From Galaxea fascicularis (lineage: Eukaryota > Cnidaria > Anthozoa > Scleractinia > Euphylliidae): a stretch of DNA of 64,000 nucleotides. The notes under the pieces were generated by a model. The model was not told where the DNA came from. It saw only the letters and a list, made by a program, of their open reading frames with translations, and ran no database searches. Position 1 is the first letter of the stretch; each line of letters starts with the position of its first letter. Location: contig OX419336.1 in assembly GCA_948470475.1 (NCBI GenBank), positions 42,538,556 through 42,602,555 of the forward strand, written 5' to 3'. The position numbers were made by a program, and so were the translations under genes. Shown piece by piece: positions 34,936 through 42,343 of this stretch.

Positions 34936-35964
34936 TCATATATCTTTTAAATCCTCCATTGGTATCCAACTGTTAAATTCATCACTATAACCCTTCCACT
35001 TCACCAAAGCTTGTTTCTTTTTATAATCTCTCCGAATGACTTTATCGATACGGAATACATCCTGTTTAGCTCTCAGTAATTCAGGTTCATAAAAACTTCC
35101 TTGTATTTCTTCATCGTTGAGATCCTTTAATTTATAAGTGATTGGGTTTGTATATTGGATTTTATCAACTGTGAATACTTCCTCAGTCCAATTTGGAGTG
35201 TATCCTTTATCGAAAGTCTTTCTTTTATACTTGGATATTCGAACCTTATCACCTATTTTGAATTTCGGTTTCTGTTTTAATGTTTTCATATCACCATAAA
35301 GATTGAAGTAAGCAAGTCCCTCATTCTTCTTTTTACTAGCTTCTACAGGTGTCATTTTAATACTTGAATGTTTGGTATTATTATACTGTTTCAATATTTT
35401 AGGTAGCATGTCTAAATACTGTGTATTACCTTGAACAGTGAACTGCTTCCACATTTTAGTTTTAATTGTTCTATTCCATCGTTCAACCACTGAGGATTTC
35501 TCCTCATTCTCTGTGGAGTATATCTGTATATTATATTTCTCCAACAAATCCTTCAAATGTTTGTTATAGAATTCCTTTCCCTTATCAACCCATAGATATT
35601 GTGGTTTTCTACCTTCCTTGAATATTTCACTGAATGCCTTTGTAACACTTTCACCCTTCTTATCCTTCAATGGGACAATCCAACCGTATTTACTGAAAAC
35701 ATCAATGACCATAAGAAGATATCGGTAACCCTTATTCCATTTACTGAATTGTTGCATTTCAACCAGATCAGCAGCCCATATTTCATCGATATGATTTACA
35801 ATTACACGCCGCCGAGTAAAGTTCCTTTTTATAGGTGTATGTAATTCATCTGCCAATTTTTCTTGCCAGTTTTCTTCACTCGACGGCTTTTTCCGTTTTT
35901 TGAAACACCAAGGCCTAGTTTCTGTTTTGTATTTATTGCATTTCGAGCCAACCAATGACCCCAT
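34936..35964 (-). CDS. INT: DDE integrase with C-terminal chromodomain
   Basis: Retrovirus/Ty3-like integrase core: D66 in WAADLVE, D127 in WVDKGKEF, E161 in VVERWNRT, spacing D-33-E. It is followed by an SH3-like region (KFKIGDKVRISKYKRKTFDKG) and a chromodomain (~304-342, LVKWKGYSDEFNSWIP) that in related elements steers insertion to chromatin. It resembles the C. elegans F54H12.3 family. An ATG exists at 35964 but lacks the TATATATG signature, and its first ~23 codons merely overlap the phospholipase ORF in the -1 frame. The conserved part (ENWQEKLADELH...) begins right after the slippery site at 35895-35901, so frameshift entry is likely. Confidence 0.93.
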   Translation of the reverse strand: MGSLVGSKCNKYKTETRPWCFKKRKKPSSEENWQEKLADELHTPIKRNFTRRRVIVNHIDEIWAADLVEMQQFSKWNKGYRYLLMVIDVFSKYGWIVPLKDKKGESVTKAFSEIFKEGRKPQYLWVDKGKEFYNKHLKDLLEKYNIQIYSTENEEKSSVVERWNRTIKTKMWKQFTVQGNTQYLDMLPKILKQYNNTKHSSIKMTPVEASKKKNEGLAYFNLYGDMKTLKQKPKFKIGDKVRISKYKRKTFDKGYTPNWTEEVFTVDKIQYTNPITYKLKDLNDEEIQGSFYEPELLRAKQDVFRIDKVIRRDYKKKQALVKWKGYSDEFNSWIPMEDLKDI

Positions 35965-36410
35965 TGTCTTTCATTGTATGGTACCTTGTCTAAAGCTTGA
36001 ACCATTTTTCGGTCTGCCTTATTTTTACATTTCTTGTCATCCTTACAAACAGAATAATCAACATCATGCTGCATGGCGATTGCATCCGTCTTTCCAGTCG
36101 GTTGTTGATATATCTCCAATATTTCTCCAGTTTTTGGATTATATCTAAGCTGTTGTTCAAGTGGATTATATGGACCTGTATAGTTATGTCCAGGTAATGT
36201 AAATCCACCCTTTGGTTTTGGTAGTTTACCAATCGCTTTATGAATATCAACACCTGATCCATAATAAGCCTTTAACATTTGTTTTCCCATATCAACAGGA
36301 CTTTTAGCTTTACGAGCTGATTTAACAAAGGTTTTCAAAAACTTAGTATCTGTTGGAATAAAGGTACCGGGATAGAAAAACTGCCCACCGCTTTGGGTGG
36401 GCTCCACTAG
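35829..36410 (-). CDS. Parvovirus-like phospholipase A2 domain protein
   Basis: About 190 residues. The calcium-loop region YTGPYNPL (76-83) and catalytic QHDVDY (H114-D115) match the PLA2 domain of parvovirus VP1, which breaches endosomal membrane during entry. The frame opens after TAA at 36417-36419 and has no ATG before residue 40 (first candidate codon is GTG at 36407), nor a TATATATG leader. It directly abuts the zinc-ribbon stop codon, in the -1 frame, at a canonical slippery heptamer. It is therefore probably made as a zinc-ribbon-PLA2 fusion, or else from the internal ATG at 36290. Similar elements, as remembered, have zinc ribbon, PLA2 and integrase in one chain. Confidence 0.85.
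   Translation of the reverse strand, partial: LVEPTQSGGQFFYPGTFIPTDTKFLKTFVKSARKAKSPVDMGKQMLKAYYGSGVDIHKAIGKLPKPKGGFTLPGHNYTGPYNPLEQQLRYNPKTGEILEIYQQPTGKTDAIAMQHDVDYSVCKDDKKCKNKADRKMVQALDKVPYNERQWGHWLARNAINTKQKLGLGVSKNGKSRRVKKTGKKNWQMNYIHL
35895..35901 (-). promoter_or_regulatory. Candidate -1 ribosomal frameshift site, PLA2 to integrase (A AAA AAC)
   Basis: In the PLA2 frame the codons are TCA AAA AAC, so the heptamer A-AAA-AAC is in exact -1 register. After slippage the next codon is CGG, integrase codon 24. The zero frame stops 21 codons later. No strong stem was found in the following 50 bases. The fusion would join PLA2 residue 171 to integrase residue 24. A one-base indel in the six-A run is the alternative. 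Confidence 0.6.
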
Positions 36411-36416
36411 TTTCCC
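36383..36416 (-). promoter_or_regulatory. Candidate -1 ribosomal frameshift signal, zinc ribbon to PLA2 (G GGA AAC plus hairpin)
   Basis: Heptamer G-GGA-AAC at 36416-36410, in register with the zinc-ribbon frame (AAG GGA AAC TAG), directly before its stop. The spacer TAGTGGA is 7 nt. A perfect 7-bp stem follows, GCCCACC (36402-36396) with GGTGGGC (36389-36383), loop of six. This is the classic slippery-site/spacer/stem layout, and the same heptamer serves simian type D retrovirus gag-pro. Slippage leads straight into the PLA2 frame. A GC-rich hairpin is conspicuous in this AT-rich element. Confidence 0.75.
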
Positions 36417-36559
36417 TTAACAAACATTGATTTTTTCGCACCACATTCAGCACAAATAGCTTTCATCCTTAATCTACCATTTGATGTCTTAACAATTTGT
36501 TCACTACCAGAAGCATTTTCAGTTTTCTTTTTTTGTCTTACACAATATAATTTCACCAT
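36407..36559 (-). CDS. Zinc-ribbon protein, short (frameshift partner of PLA2)
   Basis: 50 residues from an ATG with the TATATAATG leader. The layout LYCVRQ...NGRLRMKAICAECGAKKSMFVK resembles the small zinc-ribbon (DUF5679-like) proteins of large DNA viruses and Polintons. The second cysteine of the first pair is replaced by glutamine (C6-x2-Q9), while C36-x2-C39 is intact. Translation ends at TAG immediately after a GGGAAAC heptamer. It probably supplies the N-terminus of the PLA2 protein by -1 frameshifting. Confidence 0.72.
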   Translation of the reverse strand: MVKLYCVRQKKKTENASGSEQIVKTSNGRLRMKAICAECGAKKSMFVKGN

Positions 36560-36571
36560 TATATATATGAA

Positions 36572-37198
36572 TTAGATATTTCTGAAATATTTAATTATAA
36601 ATTTATGGTTCACTGATTTATCCATTGGATCAAATGCTGTATTATGTATGATATCAAGTATTGATTTCCCTTTCTGTCTCTCCAACAGATAGTACAAACA
36701 CCAATAGCCGCATAAAACTGAATCGCGTTCTTGTATTTCATCTGTTGAATATATTATTTTTTCACCACTTGTTTGTAAATATTTTTGTATTTCAGTTGGC
36801 ATTATTAAACCGAATGAATCGAAATACTCACTGAAGTGTTTGTCATCATTTCTGTAACAAACCCAATGAGTGCCAGGTCCTATTTTTGAATCTAAATTTA
36901 TTATTCCAACTTCAGGTTCATTTATTTGACCTGGTAAATCATCTCGACTGAATACACCTCTGAAATGTTTTATACCTAATTGATTAACCAGTTTTATCAG
37001 GTCAAAGTTGCTTAGCGGTTTATCTATGAATTTGATTTGATTTATATGAGTTGACCTAAGAGAGGGATTTTTGACCAAACGTTTTTGTTGAATGCTGTAT
37101 CCTGATTTACTCCGAGAGATCCTGTTAAAAGTCCCTTGCCTTTCTTCCTCTTCACCGTTTTTTTTTTTACACCAAGACCCACCATAGGACCTTCCCAA
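36572..37198 (-). CDS. PRO: Adenain-like cysteine protease (C5/Ulp1 type)
   Basis: Catalytic features: H111 in GTHWVCY, D127 in YFDSFG, Q156 in EIQERDSVLCG and C163. This is the virion maturation protease of adenoviruses and Polintons, cleaving capsid and core precursors. There is no ATG before the catalytic residues; the frame opens at TTG (37198). The family usually begins just before PLSNFDL. At that place this copy has ATA (37027-37025) preceded by a CATATAAAT tract, so the start may be AUA or a mutated ATG. The ORF is in the -1 frame of the preceding gene, with an 11-A run in the overlap. Confidence 0.9.
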   Translation of the reverse strand: MGRSYGGSWCKKKNGEEEERQGTFNRISRSKSGYSIQQKRLVKNPSLRSTHINQIKFIDKPLSNFDLIKLVNQLGIKHFRGVFSRDDLPGQINEPEVGIINLDSKIGPGTHWVCYRNDDKHFSEYFDSFGLIMPTEIQKYLQTSGEKIIYSTDEIQERDSVLCGYWCLYYLLERQKGKSILDIIHNTAFDPMDKSVNHKFIIKYFRNI

Positions 37199-37917
37199 GT
37201 ACCAATGAATGGATCGCTTCTATAATCAACAGGTAATACAAGACCTCCTTGTTTTGGGGGTAGTTTGACGGGTGGTGATTTTCTTGATCTATTCGAATCG
37301 ATTTGAAGGCCTTTACCCATTACAGCGTCTAACAGCATCGGAATTCCAATTGAAGCGAGAATAGTGCCAATACCTGATCCCATCTGTCGTTGTGTTGGCT
37401 TAATATGGACACCAGATCCTGTTTGTAAAGCATTAAGAATGTCTCGTTTTTGTTTAGCTGTTAGATGATCTTTATACTGAATTAATCTATTTACTTTTGA
37501 GTCAGGGATAAGAAATCCACCTGTTTGACCGCTTCCAAATAATTTATTAACACCGAGAGAAGCCAAACCACTCATTGCTCCTGTTGCAAGAGGTGCAATA
37601 GCCTTTTTAGCTAATGGTACCACCATCGGTAACACTTTAGACGATAGACCTGCTAGTGAACTCCATAGACTACCTCCATGTCTTGCAACCTTACTTAATT
37701 GGCTTTTTGATATTTTTATGTCAACTCCTTTATTCATCTCCATTGCCCTCTGAATCTTTTTGATCTGTGTTTTTGTCAACATAAGTTCATGGTTACCTTT
37801 CAAATCAGATTTTCCTAATCTGAGTGTGATCGGTTCTGATTGATTGGCATAAGCTCTTGAAAGCTTTTCCATTTGACCTTTGCTTAGTTTAACACCATAA
37901 GGAAAATATTGCGTCAT
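37042..37917 (-). CDS. Polinton virion core/minor protein (adenovirus pVI-like, tentative)
   Basis: 291 residues. The first ~90 repeat KSQ/KTQ helices (TKTQIKKIQRA, SKSQLSKVARHGGSLWSSL). Then comes a hydrophobic glycine/alanine region, GGFLIPDSKVNRLIQYKDHLTAKQKRDILNALQTGSG, and a basic tail ending IPLLGQLI. GSG/GG sites suggest processing by the protease encoded downstream. It is a recognisable conserved Polinton protein; a pVI- or core-like role is inferred from its place between capsid and protease genes. The ATG follows TATATTATATATG. Confidence 0.7.
   Translation of the reverse strand: MTQYFPYGVKLSKGQMEKLSRAYANQSEPITLRLGKSDLKGNHELMLTKTQIKKIQRAMEMNKGVDIKISKSQLSKVARHGGSLWSSLAGLSSKVLPMVVPLAKKAIAPLATGAMSGLASLGVNKLFGSGQTGGFLIPDSKVNRLIQYKDHLTAKQKRDILNALQTGSGVHIKPTQRQMGSGIGTILASIGIPMLLDAVMGKGLQIDSNRSRKSPPVKLPPKQGGLVLPVDYRSDPFIGTWEGPMVGLGVKKKTVKRKKGKGLLTGSLGVNQDTAFNKNVWSKIPLLGQLI
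37158..37168 (-). promoter_or_regulatory. 11-A run in the core-protein/protease overlap, possible slippage site
   Basis: The zero frame reads GTA AAA AAA AAA ACG, and a one-base backward slip enters the protease frame (AAA AAC GGT). Ribosomal or polymerase slippage could give a core-protease fusion. No downstream stem seen. The in-frame core-protein C-terminus looks genuine, so this would be a minor product if real. Confidence 0.35.
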
Positions 37918-37977
37918 ATATAATATATGAAATTAAAATTACATTTTAATTTCATTTTAATTTCATATGAAATTTCT

Positions 37978-39246
37978 TTAACGGAACAAGAGTTTACCAT
38001 CTTTCTGAAGAAGTTCAGCTTCCTGCTCATATAAAATCAAAGCATAGATACTATAAGCGGTTGCTGTTGTACCACTTAGTTCATATCTGAAAGTTAGTTT
38101 AGTTGTTCCATCTCTGATATCCAGTTTTTGTTTTGTGAGATCAAAATACACAAATGGAAAGATTGTACTGAAATTACTTCTATTAAGCAAAGTGCCTTCA
38201 CCATATTCATTGTTTTTATGGACGTATTTCAGAACATCTCTATACACTCTGATCATATCTGTAGTAGGGGCATAATGTATTTCTGGGTATTCATTACCAT
38301 TTGCAACAACAAGATGACAATTTGAAAGAGTTCTTGGGTCTGTACTAACTGAAAAAGTGTTATACAAAAATGGATTAGCTGTTTGAGCGCTAATATTGGC
38401 ATCATTGATGATAAAAACAAATACATGCCTTGGTTTGCTTATTCCACTTGTAATATTGAAATGACCGGATCGTTGCTGTGAAGAATTTGATCTCATGATT
38501 TCTTCTCTTAGATATGTCCATTTTTTATTTGTAATGAATTTACTAGTATATAATGATTGACCTTCAGAATTGAAAGTAATCCGAGGAACCATAAGTTGCA
38601 TTTTTGTTACTACAACTCTACAATCAGCACCTGCTTGCCAAATTAAATTAGCATCCGATTCAAGTTCTAAATTTAGTTCTAAGCGTGTATTCGGCAGAAG
38701 TTCATCACGTAGTGCTTCGAAAAAACTGTATCTATTAAGAGGTATTTCAGTACTGACTGTAGTTGATGTACCAAGAAGAGCTTTTCTCGTAGCAAAACCT
38801 TTATTATAGGCACCCTGAGCTGGTCGTTCTTCAGCGCTTCGATTTGTGTCTAAATAGAAAAATTCATTAGTAGCAGTACTTTCAGCATAAGATGGGCTAT
38901 ACTCTAAGAGATTTTTGATATTTACACAATGGTTAGCGTCGTTCAGATCATATACTTTTTTTCCATTCAAATTAACTTTAAAATTATTTATCAATGAATG
39001 AGAACCATTTACTATACCGTTATGATCTGCTGCTGCAATGTTGCCACCATCAGCTGCTAATACTACTTTAAAATCTACTACAATACGTGAATTATACCAA
39101 TCAAATGGAGTCACTTCACCTGTATTGTCAACAACGAATCTATGACCATCTTTTTTTTGATTTCTAGTCACTGTTGTATCCAAACCTGTTTCTAGTTCAA
39201 AAACAACGTCTTCATATCGTTCTACATATTCCGAGTTTCTAAACAT
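37978..39246 (-). CDS. Major capsid protein (double jelly-roll, F54H12.2-like)
   Basis: 422 residues, beta-rich, no transmembrane segment. N-terminal MFRNSEYVERYEDVVFELETG and the middle FFEALRDELLPNTRLELNLELE are typical of the Polinton/adintovirus capsid family that includes C. elegans F54H12.2 (similar length). The double jelly-roll fold is known for Polinton capsid proteins and is inferred here. Gene order core-MCP-small basic-minor capsid supports the call. The ATG follows ATATTATATG. Confidence 0.82.
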   Translation of the reverse strand: MFRNSEYVERYEDVVFELETGLDTTVTRNQKKDGHRFVVDNTGEVTPFDWYNSRIVVDFKVVLAADGGNIAAADHNGIVNGSHSLINNFKVNLNGKKVYDLNDANHCVNIKNLLEYSPSYAESTATNEFFYLDTNRSAEERPAQGAYNKGFATRKALLGTSTTVSTEIPLNRYSFFEALRDELLPNTRLELNLELESDANLIWQAGADCRVVVTKMQLMVPRITFNSEGQSLYTSKFITNKKWTYLREEIMRSNSSQQRSGHFNITSGISKPRHVFVFIINDANISAQTANPFLYNTFSVSTDPRTLSNCHLVVANGNEYPEIHYAPTTDMIRVYRDVLKYVHKNNEYGEGTLLNRSNFSTIFPFVYFDLTKQKLDIRDGTTKLTFRYELSGTTATAYSIYALILYEQEAELLQKDGKLLFR

Positions 39247-39257
39247 ATAATATTTGA

Positions 39258-39674
39258 TTACATATTTTTTCTAAATTTACCTCCAGAAATTATTCTGTTA
39301 ACTCTCTCATTGATCTCATATTGTGACATAGGTGTTTGTGACATTGGTTTAACACCTTTTCTTGGTACATTTGGTGAAGCTTGATTTAGTGAAGCTTGAT
39401 TTAGCGAAGCTTGATTTTTTTTTCTTAATAGTTGAATTATTTTATCACCTGCTTTTTTACCAACATGTTCACCGGTCTTTGTAGCTGCAGTTTGAAGAGC
39501 CTTTTTAGATGCTGTTTTTGCCGCCTCTTTCATGGTTTTACCAAATAAATTACTTGCAACAGATTTGAAAATATCACTTAATGCTCCACCTTGGATTTCT
39601 CCACTATGAACATGCTTCTTAACATACATTCCTAAATCAGGATCGTATCGTTTCTTGTATTCAAATCGATTCAT
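39258..39674 (-). CDS. Small basic core-like protein
   Basis: 138 residues from the ATG at 39674; an upstream TTG is not used because TATATG marks the ATG. It has a basic N-terminus and GEIQGGALSDIF, which has a GG cleavage-like site. An amphipathic lysine/alanine-rich helix region follows (KTMKEAAKTASKKALQTAATK), then three NQAS repeats encoded by a tandem GAAGCTTGATTTAG unit. It resembles small membrane-lytic or DNA-condensing core peptides of adenovirus-like particles (inference). Confidence 0.6.
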   Translation of the reverse strand: MNRFEYKKRYDPDLGMYVKKHVHSGEIQGGALSDIFKSVASNLFGKTMKEAAKTASKKALQTAATKTGEHVGKKAGDKIIQLLRKKNQASLNQASLNQASPNVPRKGVKPMSQTPMSQYEINERVNRIISGGKFRKNM

Positions 39675-39698
39675 ATACAATTAGATTATATTATATTA

Positions 39699-40457
39699 TT
39701 ATGTTGTTGATCGCATAATTAATGTCATAAACCAATCGACACCATTCAGATCAATAGGACGACCGAGTGGATCAGTTATATAAAATCGCATCTCATTCAG
39801 TTGTGTTTTATTCACATCATTAAACAACAAACGTCGAGGTTCGTATTTAAACGAATATGAGCGGGTTAAATTGTCGGTTGGTATGACTGCCAGTAGATTA
39901 TCAGAATAACCACTCAGTATTGAATTTTCAATAATATCTGAATGGATATTTATTTTATCAACGCTGTTGGTTATATTCGGTAATCTAGCACTATATTCAG
40001 TCGATTCCACTATTTTTTCATCAAAACCAAGTAAATTACCAAATTCAGTCCCTCTAAGATCAACCTGATAATTATTATCCAATTCAATAATGACTCTAAA
40101 TGAAGATAGAACGAACTGGATATTTATTGGATATTTATCTTTTGTTGTATGTGTCTCTCTTACCATATACTGATGAATGTAATCATTTATGTCTTCATAA
40201 CTGTAGCTACCATCAACAAAAGTAATTGTTTCCCAGTTTTCACCTCCATCATGACTATATTTAATCTTATTGTTTCCAATCTTTTCAGATATGTTATGCC
40301 AACTGTATGTCATCATCACTGTATCAACAGCTATTTCATACCTCTTATCTTTATCCAATTTATACGTCGTTTTCAGTTTGATTTTGAAATCGTGAGTTTT
40401 ACTAACACCAATTTTCTCTCTATCAACAGATGATATATAAATCACTTGTTCTTCCAT
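39699..40457 (-). CDS. Minor capsid (penton-like) protein, jelly-roll type
   Basis: 252 residues, beta-rich. The opening VIYISSVDREKIGVSKTHDFKI and the ending YITDPLGRPIDLNGVDWFMTL are characteristic of the Polinton/adintovirus minor capsid protein, which has a single jelly-roll and forms the vertex penton. It lies beside the major capsid gene, as in related elements. The ATG follows ATATATAATG. Confidence 0.8.
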   Translation of the reverse strand: MEEQVIYISSVDREKIGVSKTHDFKIKLKTTYKLDKDKRYEIAVDTVMMTYSWHNISEKIGNNKIKYSHDGGENWETITFVDGSYSYEDINDYIHQYMVRETHTTKDKYPINIQFVLSSFRVIIELDNNYQVDLRGTEFGNLLGFDEKIVESTEYSARLPNITNSVDKINIHSDIIENSILSGYSDNLLAVIPTDNLTRSYSFKYEPRRLLFNDVNKTQLNEMRFYITDPLGRPIDLNGVDWFMTLIMRSTT

Positions 40458-40468
40458 TATATATTATA

Positions 40469-41572
40469 TTAGATAATTCTTAATAAATCATTTAATTGAT
40501 TATTGTTGATAACTCCTATTTTATTCAATGTATGAGCTATTTGTGTGAATTCTTTTGTAACACCATCATTACCTGCTTGAATCGATCCTCCAAGTAATTC
40601 TAATCTAGAAAGTAAATCTTCTGTATTGTTGAAATAAATGACACCCGCTCCCATTTTCTTAAACTTATTACTAGTACGATGTATAGGAATCTGGGATATT
40701 TGATTTAATTCATTAAAAATCATTTTTGATAGATCACTGTATTTCTTTTTACTGTTGAACCTCTTTGTTAGAAGATCAAGTGTGTCAAAGTCAGCTTGTT
40801 TATCATATACTTTCTGACCGTCCTTATGAGCTATAACTTTGAGATGTCCATACAGTTTAGGAAGATCAATAATCAGACCACCATACTGACCATTTTGTAG
40901 ATTTACTTTGTAAGCATTTCTCTTTTTCTGTGTATATATCCCAGACCCAATTGTTTCCAGACCTTCAGGTATTATAGCAATTCTGTTTCTATATTTTTGA
41001 ATGGTCTTGATTTGATGTGTTAGTTCATCAATCTGCTCCTTATTACCATCTCGTGCCTTTTTAGTTTTTGATAGTGCTCCTTTTCGCTGTCCTAAATCTT
41101 TTAGTAATTTACCTAAACTCTTATTATAATTATAAAAATTAATTTTTTTATTTTGAACACCTTTCAATATATCAGATGGTGGATTAAGATCATAATACAT
41201 TAATGTTTGAATATCATCATGATTGAATCCTTTATCTAAATCCGATTTATATGTATCCATCATTGCAGGTTTATAACCAATTGGTAATTTTGTACCTTGT
41301 GCGGAGGTTTCAGGTAATTGTTGATGGAGAATTAAATCATCTAAACCACTTGTGATAGCTTTTTGATTTTTTTGGAGTTGTTCAATTAATTCATCCTGTT
41401 TCTTATCAATACTTTTTTCAACATCAATGATAGGTTGTAAACTTTCTGATACTCTCTCATAAGCATCTTGTTTTGCTTCATTATACTGTTTCAACACATT
41501 TCTCACAGTTCTGGTTTTTCTTCCTGCTTCAATTTTGGAATTACTAAGCTTTTTGAATTGTTTAATATCCAT
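40469..41572 (-). CDS. Coiled-coil protein, possibly structural
   Basis: 367 residues. The first ~100 and ~150-200 are charged and helical (KRFxx-free lysine/glutamate/glutamine heptads, e.g. VEKSIDKKQDELIEQLQKNQ). The middle has GSGIYTQKKRNAYK and the C-terminal half includes IYFNNTEDLLSRLELLGGSI. GSG and GG sites again suggest protease processing. No named family recognised. It faces the ATPase gene across a shared promoter region, so it may be co-regulated with it. Confidence 0.6.
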   Translation of the reverse strand: MDIKQFKKLSNSKIEAGRKTRTVRNVLKQYNEAKQDAYERVSESLQPIIDVEKSIDKKQDELIEQLQKNQKAITSGLDDLILHQQLPETSAQGTKLPIGYKPAMMDTYKSDLDKGFNHDDIQTLMYYDLNPPSDILKGVQNKKINFYNYNKSLGKLLKDLGQRKGALSKTKKARDGNKEQIDELTHQIKTIQKYRNRIAIIPEGLETIGSGIYTQKKRNAYKVNLQNGQYGGLIIDLPKLYGHLKVIAHKDGQKVYDKQADFDTLDLLTKRFNSKKKYSDLSKMIFNELNQISQIPIHRTSNKFKKMGAGVIYFNNTEDLLSRLELLGGSIQAGNDGVTKEFTQIAHTLNKIGVINNNQLNDLLRII

Positions 41573-41666
41573 TATATATAATAGTTATATATAATAGTTA
41601 TATAAACTTATCTTAACTTATCTTAACTTATCTTAACTTATCTTTATTTATCTAATATATATATAT
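41573..41666. promoter_or_regulatory. Divergent promoter region with tandem repeats
   Basis: 94 bases between the leftward coiled-coil gene and the rightward ATPase gene. TATATAATAGT repeats lie at the left, four to five copies of a 10-base AACTTATCTT unit in the middle, and a TA run at the right ending TATATATATGG. It probably drives both arms of the element. Confidence 0.6.
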
Positions 41667-42311
41667 ATGGAAATACCAAATTACGATTTCAATGAAGATG
41701 AAAATACCAATTTCAGACAAATAGAAAGTTGTATGCCGGATAAACCATTCAGAATGTTGATTTGTGGTAATAGCGGTTCAGGAAAAACTAATTTATTGTA
41801 TCATATGCTTATGACACCATTAGTTTATTTTGATCAGGTTCATCTTTATGGTAAAAATCTTGAACAGGAAAAATATAAACATATGATTGAAACACTGAAT
41901 GATATCAGTAGACATTCTAAGGTTGGTTATGATGTTATACATTACAATAACAATGAAATAAAACCCATTGATAGTCTGGATAGTGATTCTCAGAAAATAG
42001 TAATATTTGATGATTTCATTTGTGAAAAAAATCAAAAACCATTAATTGATTATTTCATTCAGGGAAGACATAAAAACTGCTCAACAATATATCTCAGTCA
42101 GAGCTTCTATAAAACACCAAAAGATATAAGATTAAATTGTAGCCATTATGTCGTTTATGAGTTTCCAAGTAATCGTGAAAGAAATTCGATTTCAAGAGAA
42201 TTGAATGTCACAAAAGATCAATATGAAAGGGCAACTAAAAAACCGTATTCATTTCTATATGTTGACAAACCAAAGAAAACCGTTAAAAGGAATTTTTATG
42301 GAAATATATGA
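41667..42311 (+). CDS. ATP: FtsK/HerA-type genome packaging ATPase
   Basis: 214 residues. Walker A GNSGSGKT (34-41), Walker B IVIFDD (111-116), and the polar STIYLSQSFY segment are those of A32-like packaging ATPases, which pump DNA into the capsid. Length is usual for Polintons. The ATG directly follows a TA run. First gene of the rightward arm, followed 32 bases later by the fibre. Confidence 0.93.
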   Translation: MEIPNYDFNEDENTNFRQIESCMPDKPFRMLICGNSGSGKTNLLYHMLMTPLVYFDQVHLYGKNLEQEKYKHMIETLNDISRHSKVGYDVIHYNNNEIKPIDSLDSDSQKIVIFDDFICEKNQKPLIDYFIQGRHKNCSTIYLSQSFYKTPKDIRLNCSHYVVYEFPSNRERNSISRELNVTKDQYERATKKPYSFLYVDKPKKTVKRNFYGNI

Positions 42312-42343
42312 ATCAATTAAATTATAATATAATCTAATAGTAT

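Noticed and set aside
40149..40433. Antisense open frames inside provirus genes
   Set aside because: They are shadows of the capsid, polymerase and integrase genes on the opposite strand.
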